Source: Clostridia bacterium
GTDB taxonomy: Bacteria > Bacillota > Clostridia > TANB77 > CAG-508
NCBI GenBank assembly: GCA_017524665.1
Contig: JAFXVF010000015.1
Location: 62,001-126,000, forward strand
Direction: 5' to 3'
DNA: 64,000 bases
This document shows, piece after piece, positions 1 through 9,198 of this stretch; positions within the stretch are counted from its first letter, which is position 1; each line of letters begins with the position of its first letter. The notes beneath the pieces were generated by a model. It worked only from the letters and a program-made list of their open reading frames with translations, searched no databases and was not told the DNA's origin. A program made the position numbers and the translations under genes.

Positions 1-1212
1 TGAAGATTTAAACAACTTCTTAGGACTAAGTTTAACTACTTTATCTGTTGCATCAATAGTATATATATTGGGTTCAACACCATACACGTATTTAATTGTA
101 GAAATATCATCTGATATTTCATTATAATTACGTTCAACATATTTTTTAAAACTCTTTAAATCATTTGTGCTAAGATTTGCAAGCATTTTTGAAATATACT
201 GTTCTTCTTTTATAGTTTCTGTATTTTCAGCATTATCTCCAGATGCACGCATAGCAAGTAATGTTCCAGCTATATCTGTTGTTTCTTGCATTATTGTAAG
301 CGGATATGAAGTAAGTGTTTCTTCTTGTATGCTATCAACATATGCCTGAAATCCATTTGAAACAGATTGCACAAGTGCAATTCCGATAATCCCTATAGAG
401 CCAGCAAATGCTACTAAAACAGTTCTTCCCTTTTTAGTAAGTAAGTTATTCAAGCTAAGCCTAAATGCTGTCCAAAAACTCATAGCAGTTCTGCCTATGC
501 TAGAAGTATCTTTTGTATATTCTACTTCTTCGCCAATTATAGGGTTTGAATCCTCTGTAATAACACCATCTAATATTTTAATAATTCTGTTTGAATATTG
601 TTTTGCAAGGTCTGGATTATGTGTTACCATTATAATCAATTTGTCTTTAGAAATCTTTTTTAATATTTCCATTACTTGAACGCTAGTTTTGGTATCAAGC
701 GCTCCTGTTGGCTCGTCTGCAAGAATTATATCTGGATTATTTACTAAAGCTCTTGCAATAGCAACTCTTTGCATTTGTCCACCTGAAAGCTGATTTGGCT
801 TTTTATGTATTTGGTCAATTAATCCAACTTCTTCTAATGCTTTTAGCGCTCTTTCTCTTCTTTCTCTTTTGGAAATACCGCCAATCGTTAAGGCAAGCTC
901 TACATTTGATAAAACAGTTTGATGAGTTATTAAATTATAGCTTTGGAACACAAATCCAATTTTATAATTTCTATATGCATCCCAATCTCTATCTTTAAAA
1001 TTCTTTGTGGATTTACCGTTAATAATTAAGTCACCTGAAGTATATCTATCAAGGCCTCCTATGATGTTAAGCAAAGTTGTTTTACCACAACCACTTTGGC
1101 CTAAAATAGAAACGAACTCTGCTTCCCTAAATTTTAAGTTTATTCCTTTAAGTGCTTCTACTTTATCGTCTCCACTTACATATGTTTTCTTTATATTTTT
1201 TAATTCGAGCAT
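1..1212 (-). CDS. ABC transporter, fused ATPase-permease (MacB/FtsX type), 3' end outside window
   Basis: The frame is open from an ATG at 1212 to the window edge (404 codons), so the C-terminal part is missing. Residues 1 to about 225 are an ABC ATPase: Walker A GQSGCGKT at 38-45, then the Q-loop, the LSGGQ signature and a Walker B ending ILADEPTGALD. This is the LolD/MacB subfamily. A linker leads to one membrane segment near residues 275-295 and the start of an extracytoplasmic domain, as in one-polypeptide ATPase-FtsX exporters of Bacillota. Such proteins export peptides or lipids or carry signals through the membrane; the substrate cannot be read here. AGGAGAG precedes the ATG at good spacing. 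It is probably monocistronic, with its own promoter at 1261-1289. Confidence 0.85.
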   Translation of the reverse strand, partial: MLELKNIKKTYVSGDDKVEALKGINLKFREAEFVSILGQSGCGKTTLLNIIGGLDRYTSGDLIINGKSTKNFKDRDWDAYRNYKIGFVFQSYNLITHQTVLSNVELALTIGGISKRERRERALKALEEVGLIDQIHKKPNQLSGGQMQRVAIARALVNNPDIILADEPTGALDTKTSVQVMEILKKISKDKLIIMVTHNPDLAKQYSNRIIKILDGVITEDSNPIIGEEVEYTKDTSSIGRTAMSFWTAFRLSLNNLLTKKGRTVLVAFAGSIGIIGIALVQSVSNGFQAYVDSIQEETLTSYPLTIMQETTDIAGTLLAMRASGDNAENTETIKEEQYISKMLANLSTNDLKSFKKYVERNYNEISDDISTIKYVYGVEPNIYTIDATDKVVKLSPKKLFKSS

Positions 1213-1260
1213 CTTAACTCTCCTTAATTGTAATTCACATTTACAAAAATTTCAGTAAAT

Positions 1261-1289
1261 AATATATCACAAAAGCTTATATTTATCAA
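1261..1289 (-). promoter_or_regulatory. Sigma-A-type promoter of the ABC transporter gene
   Basis: Read on the minus strand, TTGATA (1284-1289) and TATATT (1261-1266) are separated by 17 bases, about 50 bases before the ATG at 1212. Confidence 0.5.
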
Positions 1290-1308
1290 TCATTATATAT
1301 AAAAAAAT

Positions 1309-1337
1309 GAAACGTTTGGGATGGTTTCAAACGTTTT
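1309..1337 (-). terminator. Second rho-independent terminator downstream of the M41 fusion gene
   Basis: Arms AAACGTTTG and CAAACGTTT with a 9-base loop are followed in the minus-strand transcript by CA and seven U residues. It lies beyond the first terminator of the M41 gene, so it is either a backup or the older terminator that stood here before that gene arrived. Confidence 0.6.
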
Positions 1338-1346
1338 ACTTAAAAA

Positions 1347-1370
1347 ACCCCGCGGTATTACCCGCGGAGT
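1347..1370 (-). terminator. Rho-independent terminator of the AAA+/M41 gene
   Basis: GC-rich hairpin with arms pairing around CCGCGG (about 9 bp counting G-U pairs) and a 6-base loop, followed by a U6 tract in the minus-strand transcript. It begins 14 bases after the stop codon. The GC-rich stem contrasts with the AT-rich terminators of the neighbouring host genes. Confidence 0.85.
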
Positions 1371-1383
1371 TTTGAGTTGGTAT

Positions 1384-3387
1384 TCACTTCTTGCGCTTCA
1401 AGTGTCTCTGCCAGAGGCTTTCAACCTGGTCAGCGCTCATGATGTGGTTCTTCAGGAGTGCACGGACCAAAATGTCCAGGAAGTCCTTATGCTCATCAAT
1501 GATAGCTTCTGCTCTCGCATAAGCAAGATCAATAAGCTTTTGAACCTCTTCTACAACATGGTCTTTCGTCTTCTCGGAGAACATTGGATATTTGTCAGAA
1601 TTCAGGAATACAGTGTTTCTGTCTTCGCCGTCTGCCGTCATACCATAGCGTGTAATCACCTCAAACGCGACGCGAGTCGCATTGTTTAAGTCAACACACG
1701 CACCACTGGTAATCTCTTTCCTGAACAGCTTTTCGGCGACACGTCCGCCAAGGTCTAATGCCAAAAGGTCAATAAAGTACTGCTTGCTCGTAAAAGGAAC
1801 CACATCCCTCTTGTACTCAAAGCAAGTAATACCCAAGTAGCCTTCTGCAGGCATTATAGAGATTGCAAGCAGCCTGTGCTTTATCAATCTCTCAGAAAAC
1901 CTTGCTACAATGTAGTGACCCGCCTCGTGGTATGCAGTTTCTTTCCGTGTTTCCTCGCCCATTCCATCAAACGTGTCAAACTGAATTTGGAAATTGGCAA
2001 GTACACATTCTTTGTCAACAGTCTTCTTTCCTCTTCGATAGGCAGTCACCATGCTTCTGTCAATCAAATCCAAAGTCTTATCCGGATTTTTCTTTTCAAA
2101 AGCAAAGCAGTTAGCTATCATGATGATATACTCGACCATTGTCTTGGTAATCCTTACACCGTGGAACTTTGACAATGCTTTTATCTTGTTCACGATCATA
2201 GGATACACTTCACTCACCAACGGTTCTTCGACGTCAACTCTCTCGAAACGTCTGGACAGAGCAGCATCAGAGGAAAAATATCTGTTATACTCCTCTTCAG
2301 TTGTTGCACCAATCACGATGGTGTCTCCCCGCGCCAGAATAGGTTTCAATGCATTTGCAAGGTCCATTTCACCTTCGTAGCATGCTCCTGCTCCAAGTAA
2401 CATGTGCACCTCGTCGATGAACAACATCACCTTATCGTGCTCTTGCAGAAATACAATTAGGTCTTGGCTTCTTTTTTCTGCATCGCCTCTGAACTTTGTA
2501 CCTGCAATAAAGCTATTGACATCAAGGCTCATCACGAGGAAATCTTTGAACGTTTCGGGACAAGTCCCTGTAACAATCTGGTATACAATTTTCTCAATGA
2601 TAGCTGTTTTGCCAACGCCAGCCTCTCCAACAATCACCGTATTGCGCTTGTTTTTCTTGAGAGAAATGTTCCAAATCTGTTCGGTTTCCTTTTCTCTCAT
2701 CAAGATTTCACAGGGTTTGCTTGGGTCAACTCTGTCGTTTAGGCATGTCAAGAAACTAGAAAGAGCAACTGGAATTTTAGCAGCCTCTGCAAGACAAGCA
2801 AATGTGAACATCTTTTTTGCTTCTCTGTAGCTTGCATTTGTTTCAATGAAAAGCTGCTTCAAAACCGGAATGTCTTCGTCAAACATGACTGCCAGAATGT
2901 GTTCAGGTTCTGCACAAGTTGTGTTATTTTCCTTGCACATTATCGCAAGTTTTCCAAACACCATACCTACGCCCTGAGCAACAGGATACTTGTGTTTTTT
3001 TCCAGATTGGTCAGTGAGTATCAGGTCACCGTCATGTTCTGATTTGTACCGTTTAGGCCGTTCTGCTACTTCTTTCGTTGCATCACCTTTCTCCTCTGTG
3101 TTACCCTGTTTGTTTTCTCCGTTTTCGCTGCATTCCTCCTTATCCTTGATTTCAAGTTCCGTCTGCTTATCACTGAGAAGCATCAGCACAAGCCCTTCGA
3201 CATCAGCTACTGATTCAATGGTGTCATCATCAATGAGGCAGTCTGCAAGTTGGGAATCGTCGCATACCGCAAGTTGATACAGAAGAATAGGTAAATTGAT
3301 AGCATCAAAGTGCCACAACACCATTTCTTCCATGCACTTGTCTAGTATCTTGATGGTCCGCTCTGACATTTGAACCTTGAAGCTCAT
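1384..3387 (-). CDS. ClpA/ClpB-type AAA+ module fused to FtsH-type M41 zinc metallopeptidase
   Basis: 667 residues with an unusual domain order. Residues 1-200 include two short Clp-N-like helical stretches around a charged linker. Residues 225-450 are a Clp D1-type AAA+ domain: Walker A GEAGVGKT 254-261, pore loop AGTKFRG 295-301, Walker B FIDEVH 323-328, sensor GATT 360-363, arginine finger SRRFE 378-382. Residues 480-667 are an M41 peptidase with HEAGH 487-491 and the likely third zinc ligand D566. No membrane segment is seen, so unlike FtsH it should be a soluble ATP-driven protease. True FtsH has its own AAA type (GPPGTGKT). The start is set by AAGGAGGT seven bases before the ATG. Base composition is GC-richer than neighbours, and CGG encodes R10, R110, R113, R353 and R481, a codon absent from intact AT-rich genes here. 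Transfer is inferred; the donor is unknown. Confidence 0.9.
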   Translation of the reverse strand: MSFKVQMSERTIKILDKCMEEMVLWHFDAINLPILLYQLAVCDDSQLADCLIDDDTIESVADVEGLVLMLLSDKQTELEIKDKEECSENGENKQGNTEEKGDATKEVAERPKRYKSEHDGDLILTDQSGKKHKYPVAQGVGMVFGKLAIMCKENNTTCAEPEHILAVMFDEDIPVLKQLFIETNASYREAKKMFTFACLAEAAKIPVALSSFLTCLNDRVDPSKPCEILMREKETEQIWNISLKKNKRNTVIVGEAGVGKTAIIEKIVYQIVTGTCPETFKDFLVMSLDVNSFIAGTKFRGDAEKRSQDLIVFLQEHDKVMLFIDEVHMLLGAGACYEGEMDLANALKPILARGDTIVIGATTEEEYNRYFSSDAALSRRFERVDVEEPLVSEVYPMIVNKIKALSKFHGVRITKTMVEYIIMIANCFAFEKKNPDKTLDLIDRSMVTAYRRGKKTVDKECVLANFQIQFDTFDGMGEETRKETAYHEAGHYIVARFSERLIKHRLLAISIMPAEGYLGITCFEYKRDVVPFTSKQYFIDLLALDLGGRVAEKLFRKEITSGACVDLNNATRVAFEVITRYGMTADGEDRNTVFLNSDKYPMFSEKTKDHVVEEVQKLIDLAYARAEAIIDEHKDFLDILVRALLKNHIMSADQVESLWQRHLKRKK

Positions 3388-3421
3388 GTGGAATACCTCC
3401 TTCTATAATAGAATTGCCTAG

Positions 3422-3450
3422 ATTATATCATTGCATTCGCATTTTGTAAA
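3422..3450 (-). promoter_or_regulatory. Sigma-A-type promoter of the AAA+/M41 gene
   Basis: TTTACA (3445-3450 on the minus strand), a 17-base spacer, then TATAAT (3422-3427). The start codon lies about 35 bases downstream, so the leader is short. Confidence 0.7.
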
Positions 3451-3483
3451 TACATTATGTGTATTTGTTTTTTTATAAAAATG

Positions 3484-3512
3484 TTGATAATTAATTCTTT
3501 TTTTTATATAAT
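3484..3512 (+). promoter_or_regulatory. Sigma-A-type promoter of deoD
   Basis: TTGATA at 3484-3489, a 17-base spacer and TATAAT at 3507-3512, followed by AAGGAGAG at 3521-3528 and the ATG at 3538. It diverges from the M41 gene promoter. Confidence 0.75.
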
Positions 3513-3537
3513 GCTTTTATAAGGAGAGTGATTTTAT

Positions 3538-4263
3538 ATGTCAACACCACATAATGATGCTAAAGTTGGCGAAATTGCTAAAACAGTGATAATGCCAGGC
3601 GATCCATTTAGAGCAAAATTTATTGCAGAAAATTTTCTAGAGGATTATAAACTTGTAAACTCTGTTCGTGGTATGTACACATATACTGGAAAATATAATG
3701 GTAAACTAGTTTCAGTTATGCCACATGGAATGGGAAATCCAAGTATTGGCATTTATTGCTATGAACTATACAAAATATACAATGTTGAAAACATTATACG
3801 TGTAGGATCCTGCGGAGCTTATTCTAAGGATTTAAAACTTTTTGATATTATTCTTTCAAAAAATGTTTTTTCAGAAAGCAATTTTGCATTAACAATGAAT
3901 AATGAAGATTGTCATCAAGTTCCTTCATCACATGAATTAAATAATATTATAGAAAAAACAGCTAATGAAATTGGAATAAAAATTGATTTAGGAAATACCG
4001 TTTGTACAGATTGTTTTGATTTATATATGACAGATGTAAATCAATTTTTGTCAAGAATACCAAGTGGATTTAATCCATTGGCTGTAGAAATGGAAGCATT
4101 TGCTCTATTTTATACTGCAAAAGTTTTAAATAAAAAAGCTGCTTGCCTAATGAGTGTTGTAGATTCAAAATATATTACTGAAGTTGCCACATCTGAGCAA
4201 AGGCAAACAGGTTTAACAAATATGATTAAAGTTGCTTTAGAAGCAGCAACAAGACTTGATTAA
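3538..4263 (+). CDS. deoD: Purine nucleoside phosphorylase, DeoD type
   Basis: 241 residues, normal for hexameric DeoD. It catalyses phosphorolysis of purine (deoxy)nucleosides to free base and (deoxy)ribose 1-phosphate in the cytoplasm. Landmarks are GDP at 21-23, GMGN 64-67, RVGSCG 88-93, EMEA 184-187 (ribose binding) and D209 at the catalytic aspartate position. It is one of two AT-rich plus-strand genes in the window and is monocistronic, with its own promoter and a palindrome (4279-4335) at its 3' end facing mtnN. With mtnN it forms a convergent pair in purine salvage. Confidence 0.95.
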   Translation: MSTPHNDAKVGEIAKTVIMPGDPFRAKFIAENFLEDYKLVNSVRGMYTYTGKYNGKLVSVMPHGMGNPSIGIYCYELYKIYNVENIIRVGSCGAYSKDLKLFDIILSKNVFSESNFALTMNNEDCHQVPSSHELNNIIEKTANEIGIKIDLGNTVCTDCFDLYMTDVNQFLSRIPSGFNPLAVEMEAFALFYTAKVLNKKAACLMSVVDSKYITEVATSEQRQTGLTNMIKVALEAATRLD

Positions 4264-4278
4264 TTAAGTTAGACATAA

Positions 4279-4335
4279 GGACGCGTCTAAAAATTTCCAC
4301 AGATGGTAATTTTTAGACGCGTCCCTAAAATTATC
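4279..4335. repeat. Dispersed palindromic repeat, copy 1, between convergent deoD and mtnN
   Basis: Arms 4279-4298 and 4305-4324 pair over 20 bases with one mismatch around a 6-base loop. The right arm continues to 4335 in a form almost identical to copy 2 at 46246-46276 (31 bases, two differences). It probably acts as a bidirectional terminator, because T-rich and A-rich segments lie within the arms. The left outer arm is shorter than in copy 2. It overlaps the mtnN stop codon. Confidence 0.8.
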
Positions 4336-5014
4336 CTAAAAATTTATATAAGAATTCTACTGCCTGTTTTGCTGCGATATTGCAATATGTATAATAGTCT
4401 ATTTTATTGTTATCATTTGGTGTATCAGATATTCCTCTAATAATTAAAAATGGAATATTATCTAGCATGCACACTTGTGCAATCGCCGCCCCCTCCATTT
4501 CCACACATTCAGCGCCAAAATCATTGCGAATTTGCTCTGCTTTTTCTTTATCAGAACAAAAATAATCTGCTGACGCTATTGTGCCTATTTTAACATTGCA
4601 ATTATTTATTCCTTTTAACGTATCTTTGCAAAGTGAAACTAGATTTTCATCTGCTTTTATAAATCTTCCAACTCCAGGTATATCTCCTACTTCTTTGTCA
4701 TCAAGTGATGATATATCAAAATCATATTGAACAAGTTTATCTGCAATAACAATGTCTGCTATTTTAAGTTCTTTATTAACTGCACCTGCTGCTCCAATAT
4801 TAATTATTTTATCTACATTAAATTTGTCTATCATAATCTGCGTTGTTCTTGCAGAATGTACTTTGCCTATTCCACATTTAGTAAGTACAATTTCTGTTGA
4901 ATTAATTTTTCCTCTATAAAATGATAAATCAAATATTTGTGTTTTTTGGGCATCTTTTATTGTTTCCAATAATGCAGATAGCTCTTGCTCTGTTGCAACA
5001 ATTATTCCTGTCAT
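4331..5014 (-). CDS. mtnN: 5'-methylthioadenosine/S-adenosylhomocysteine nucleosidase
   Basis: 227 residues, usual family length. It hydrolyses methylthioadenosine and S-adenosylhomocysteine to adenine plus methylthioribose or ribosylhomocysteine, clearing inhibitors of SAM-dependent reactions. E11 corresponds to the family's catalytic N-terminal glutamate, GAAGA is at 74-78, MEGAA at 173-177 (ribose-binding E174) and the catalytic aspartate at D197 in ISDTPND. It lies 16 bases after pyk and is probably co-transcribed with it. Its stop codon is embedded in a palindromic repeat shared with 46210-46276. Confidence 0.93.
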   Translation of the reverse strand: MTGIIVATEQELSALLETIKDAQKTQIFDLSFYRGKINSTEIVLTKCGIGKVHSARTTQIMIDKFNVDKIINIGAAGAVNKELKIADIVIADKLVQYDFDISSLDDKEVGDIPGVGRFIKADENLVSLCKDTLKGINNCNVKIGTIASADYFCSDKEKAEQIRNDFGAECVEMEGAAIAQVCMLDNIPFLIIRGISDTPNDNNKIDYYTYCNIAAKQAVEFLYKFLG

Positions 5015-5030
5015 TTATGCTCAACTCCCT

Positions 5031-6470
5031 TTATACTTTTAAAACTCCACCAATTATTCTGTTCATAGTTTCTCCTCGGCTTAGACTTGGAATAACATTA
5101 GAACCTCCTGCAATAACAATGTCATCCCCATCTTTTAGCTGTCCTTCTGCTTTAATCTTTTGTACAGCCTCAATTAGAAGCTCATTTATAGTGTTCTTTT
5201 GTTCTAAAATGATAGGATAAACATTCCATGAAAGTGCAAGCTGTTTATATGTTCTTTCATTTGTTGTAACTGCATATATAGGACATTTTGGCGTAAAGCT
5301 CGATATCATCCTTGGAGTGTTTCCAGCTTCTGTATACGTAACAATCGCCGCTGCATTCATGTTCATTGCAGTGTCACATATAGAATGGTTTATATTAAAT
5401 TCATAATTTGCAGTTGTAAAGTCAGTTTCTCTATTTTTAAATCTAACCCAATATCTTATCGATTCTTCGATTGTTGAAGCAATATTATCCATGGTTTTTA
5501 CGCATTCTACAGGATATTTACCTGTTGCAGTTTCTCCTGATAACATTATTGCACTGCTCATGTCAAAAATTGCATTGGCAACATCACTTACTTCTGCTCT
5601 AGTAGGTCTAGGGTTATTTATCATTGATTCAAGCATTTGTGTCGCTGTAATTACAAGTTTCCCAGCATTAAAACATTTTTTAATAAATTGTTTTTGCCAG
5701 ATTGGAACTTCAGCCATTGGAATTTCAACGCTTAGGTCTCCACGTGCAACCATAATACCATCAGAGACTGCTAAAATTTCGTCAAAGTTGTCTATACCTT
5801 CTCTATTTTCAATTTTTGATATAATTTTTACATCACTTCCGCCATTCTCATCTAGTAATTTTCTTATATCATATACATCTTGTGCTCTTCTAACAAAAGA
5901 AGCTGCAATATAGTCTATTCCAGCAGCAATTCCGCCTTTTATGTCATTAATGTCTTTTTCTGAAAGCCCTGGTAGGTTCAATTTTGCCCCTGGTACATTT
6001 ACACTCTTTCTGTTGCACAGTTTTCCTCCATGTGTAACTCTACAAACAATATTAGTATTGTCAATGTACTCAACTACTGTTTCAATTTTTCCATCATCAA
6101 TTAATATTTTAGCTCCTTGTCCAACTTCTTTATATAATTCTTTATAGCTTACTGTAACTGCATTTTTGTTTCCAAGTATTTCGTCAGTAACAAATGTAAA
6201 AGTCTCTCCATCTTCAAGCATTACCATATCATTTTCTACTTTCCCTGTTCTAATTTCAGGTCCTTTTGTATCAAGCATTAGCGCAACAGGCATATTAAGC
6301 TCGCTTCTTGCTATTTTAACATTTTCAATTTTTTCTCCATTTTCTTCTATACCACCATGTGAAAAATTGATTCTAGCAACATTCATTCCTGCTTTTATTA
6401 ATTCTTTAATAGTTTCAACACTACTACTAGATGGTCCAATAGTACATACAATTTTTGTTTTTCTCATCAT
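5031..6470 (-). CDS. pyk: Pyruvate kinase
   Basis: About 479 residues, with no extra C-terminal phosphotransferase-like domain. It converts phosphoenolpyruvate and ADP to pyruvate and ATP, the last step of glycolysis. It opens with the family N-terminus TKIVCTIGPSS, has the active-site block SKIEN followed by DGIMVARGDL, and a full regulatory C-domain. Three starts are possible: GTG at 6476, ATG at 6470 and ATG at 6467. AAGGAAA sits only two bases before the GTG but about eight before the ATG at 6470, so I prefer 6470. mtnN follows after 16 bases. Confidence 0.94.
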   Translation of the reverse strand: MMRKTKIVCTIGPSSSSVETIKELIKAGMNVARINFSHGGIEENGEKIENVKIARSELNMPVALMLDTKGPEIRTGKVENDMVMLEDGETFTFVTDEILGNKNAVTVSYKELYKEVGQGAKILIDDGKIETVVEYIDNTNIVCRVTHGGKLCNRKSVNVPGAKLNLPGLSEKDINDIKGGIAAGIDYIAASFVRRAQDVYDIRKLLDENGGSDVKIISKIENREGIDNFDEILAVSDGIMVARGDLSVEIPMAEVPIWQKQFIKKCFNAGKLVITATQMLESMINNPRPTRAEVSDVANAIFDMSSAIMLSGETATGKYPVECVKTMDNIASTIEESIRYWVRFKNRETDFTTANYEFNINHSICDTAMNMNAAAIVTYTEAGNTPRMISSFTPKCPIYAVTTNERTYKQLALSWNVYPIILEQKNTINELLIEAVQKIKAEGQLKDGDDIVIAGGSNVIPSLSRGETMNRIIGGVLKV

Positions 6471-6561
6471 TTTCACTTTCCTTTTCTTAAATAATATATG
6501 AGATTATATCATAACAATTTTTTATTTAAAACATTTTTTTAAAATTGATTACATTTTAAAA

Positions 6562-6591
6562 AAGGATATTCCTAAAGTACAGAATATCCTT
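6562..6591 (-). terminator. Rho-independent terminator of glgP
   Basis: Arms AAGGATATTC (6562-6571) and GAATATCCTT (6582-6591) with a 10-base loop, followed by a U-run in the minus-strand transcript. It separates glgP from pyk. Confidence 0.75.
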
Positions 6592-6597
6592 ATTTAC

Positions 6598-9159
6598 TTA
6601 TTTTGTTATCCACTTTACTAAATTCATGTTTTCGCTGTCTATTAGCATTGGATGTTTTGGCATAACTCTAAATGTATAGCCATAGTTTCCTCCAGAATTT
6701 AGTTCAATTTTTGCTGCGAATGTGTAGTTTCTTTCTGCATCATCGCTATTAACTAAATTCATAGGTATGATACTTATGTTTTCAATTGTTCCACCATCGC
6801 CAATTCTTCCATAATATACTTGAGCTTCAATGTTTTCTACATTTATTTTAGGTAATTTTACACTGCACATTACATCAATGTTATTTCCAGCATCTATTGA
6901 AATATTGTCTAGATTGTTTAGTTGTGTTATTTCAATATCATTCCAGTTATCATAGATTGATTTTTTCCATGATTCAAATTCATTAACAGTATCAATATTG
7001 CTAAAATATTCTTTTGAAAGTTCGCATAGTGGCATATAAAGACGAGTTGTATACTCTGCAACCATTCTTGATGTACTAAACTCAGCACCTGTACTCATTA
7101 TTGATTCTTTCATTAATTTTAGCCATTCTGCAGATAAACCATTTTTGTCTTTGTTGTAATAAGCAGGTATTATATAGTTTTCTAGAGTATAGTAAATGCT
7201 TTCGCTGTCTGCTTTATCCTGAGCCTCATATGATTCATATTCTTCATTTGTTCCTATAGCCCATCCATTTTTCTTATTATATCCTTCTGCCCACCAGCCA
7301 TCTAGTACACTAAAGTTTACGACTCCGTTTATTGAAGCTTTTTGTCCACTTGTTCCAGATGCTTCCATAGGACGTCTTGGGTTATTTAACCATACATCTA
7401 CTCCGCTTACCAAATGCCTTGCAACTGCAATATTGTAATCTTCAAGTAGGAAAACTTTGCCTTTAAATTGTGGCATCATTGATACTTCATGTATATATTT
7501 AATTAGTTCCTGTCCGTCTTTATCTGCAGGGTGAGCTTTACCTGCAAATATAAGTTGAACTGGTCTTTCTTCATCATTTAATATCTTTGTAATACGCTCT
7601 AAATCTTTAAAGATTAAAGTTGCTCTTTTATATGTTGCAAATCTTCTTGCAAATCCAATTGTTAAAATATCAGATCTTAGGCTTGGTACTAAATCTTTAG
7701 TATCTGTATGTGTTCCTTTAAATCTGTTAACAATATTGCTTCTAACTAATTCAAGAAGTTTTTCTTTTCTGCTGTTATGTTCCTTCCAAAGTTTTTCATT
7801 TGGAATATTATCAATTTTTTTCCATGTTGAAGGTTCATAAATTGAATCTTGCCAATATGGAATTAGGTATTTATTATATAATTGCTTTATATTTGGAGCA
7901 AGCCATGAACAAGTATGGACTCCATTTGTTACATATGTTATAGGTGATTCATTTGCTGCAATATCAGGCCATATTTCTCCAAATAATTCTCTTGAAACTG
8001 CACCATGAAGTTTACTTACACCATTTTTCTTTCCTGCAATTTTAAGTGCAAGGAATCCCATGTTAAAGCCTTTTTCGAGTTCTCCATCTTTTGTCTTCAT
8101 TCCTAAATGTAAGAACTGCTCTCTATCAAGATTTAATCTTGGCCAGAAATTTTTAAAATACTTTTCAACTAATTCCGTATCAAAAATATCATTTCCTGCT
8201 GGTACCGGTGTATGTGTTGTAAATACAGTTTTTGATGTGATTATTTCTTTTGCAGCTTCAAATGATGCTCCTTGATCGGCCATTATGTCTTTTATAAGCT
8301 CTAATGTAGCAAAAGCAGAGTGTCCCTCATTCATATGATAAATTGTAGGTTTAAGTCCTAATGTTTTAAGTAATCTTACTCCTCCCATTCCTAATACGAT
8401 TTCTTGTTGAATTCTCATTTCTCTGTCTCCACCGTATAGTTTAAGAGTAACGTTTCTGTAGTCATCTGTATTCTGTGGGATGTCAGAATCTAGTAAATAA
8501 AGTGTAACACGTCCAACATTAATTTTCCAAACCTTTAAAAATATTTTCTTTCTTGGGAATCTAACATCAATAATCAAATCTTCATCGTTTTCATCTTTTA
8601 CAGGCAAAATCGGTAAATTATATAAATCTATATTTTTATATTCTTGTTCTTGTACTCCGTATCCATTAATCCTTTGATGAAAATATCCATTTTTGTATAG
8701 TAGTCCAACAGCAACAAAAGGTAAACCTAAATCGCTTGCTGATTTAACATGGTCACCTGATAAAATTCCTAGCCCTCCAGAATAAATTGGTAGCGTTTCG
8801 TCAAGGCCATATTCTGCTGAAAAATAAGCTATCAAAGTGTCTTCATCTTTTGGGTATGTTTTCTTAAACCATGTACTATGGCTTTTCATATATCCATCAA
8901 AGTTTTCAACAACTTCATCATATTCAGTTAAAAAATCTAAATTTTTTGCTGCTTCTTCGATTTTAGATTGTTCTACAGTTTTTAGAAACTTTACAGGATT
9001 TTTCCCACATTTTTCCCATGTGTCTAAATCTATTATCTTGAATAGCTTTAAAAATTCTGTATTCCAAGACCACCACAAATTATTTGCAATCTCCGATAGT
9101 CTAGATATTCTCTTTGGTAATTGTGGATTTACAGTTATACGGTTAAATACGTAATTCAT
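6598..9159 (-). CDS. glgP: Alpha-glucan (glycogen) phosphorylase, DUF3417 type
   Basis: 853 residues. It releases glucose 1-phosphate from alpha-1,4-glucans by phosphorolysis. The N-terminus IANNLWWSWN is the DUF3417 signature of the short bacterial/archaeal phosphorylase subfamily. The cofactor lysine lies in EASGTSGQKASINGV, where pyridoxal phosphate binds, followed by the conserved SVLDGWW. The last ~120 residues form a beta-rich extra domain seen in this subfamily. It is monocistronic, with a terminator directly after it. It supplies glucose phosphate upstream of the neighbouring pyruvate kinase. Confidence 0.94.
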   Translation of the reverse strand: MNYVFNRITVNPQLPKRISRLSEIANNLWWSWNTEFLKLFKIIDLDTWEKCGKNPVKFLKTVEQSKIEEAAKNLDFLTEYDEVVENFDGYMKSHSTWFKKTYPKDEDTLIAYFSAEYGLDETLPIYSGGLGILSGDHVKSASDLGLPFVAVGLLYKNGYFHQRINGYGVQEQEYKNIDLYNLPILPVKDENDEDLIIDVRFPRKKIFLKVWKINVGRVTLYLLDSDIPQNTDDYRNVTLKLYGGDREMRIQQEIVLGMGGVRLLKTLGLKPTIYHMNEGHSAFATLELIKDIMADQGASFEAAKEIITSKTVFTTHTPVPAGNDIFDTELVEKYFKNFWPRLNLDREQFLHLGMKTKDGELEKGFNMGFLALKIAGKKNGVSKLHGAVSRELFGEIWPDIAANESPITYVTNGVHTCSWLAPNIKQLYNKYLIPYWQDSIYEPSTWKKIDNIPNEKLWKEHNSRKEKLLELVRSNIVNRFKGTHTDTKDLVPSLRSDILTIGFARRFATYKRATLIFKDLERITKILNDEERPVQLIFAGKAHPADKDGQELIKYIHEVSMMPQFKGKVFLLEDYNIAVARHLVSGVDVWLNNPRRPMEASGTSGQKASINGVVNFSVLDGWWAEGYNKKNGWAIGTNEEYESYEAQDKADSESIYYTLENYIIPAYYNKDKNGLSAEWLKLMKESIMSTGAEFSTSRMVAEYTTRLYMPLCELSKEYFSNIDTVNEFESWKKSIYDNWNDIEITQLNNLDNISIDAGNNIDVMCSVKLPKINVENIEAQVYYGRIGDGGTIENISIIPMNLVNSDDAERNYTFAAKIELNSGGNYGYTFRVMPKHPMLIDSENMNLVKWITK

Positions 9160-9198
9160 ATGTACCTCCTTGAATTTTATCTCTTGTTTATATATATT

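Noticed and set aside
1321-1689. Plus-strand open frame opposite the M41 gene
   Set aside because: It is a shadow of the real minus-strand gene, crosses its terminator, and has no ribosome binding site.
1384-3387. Ordinary FtsH
   Set aside because: No membrane helices, the AAA domain is of the Clp D1 type, and the N-terminus is Clp-N-like.
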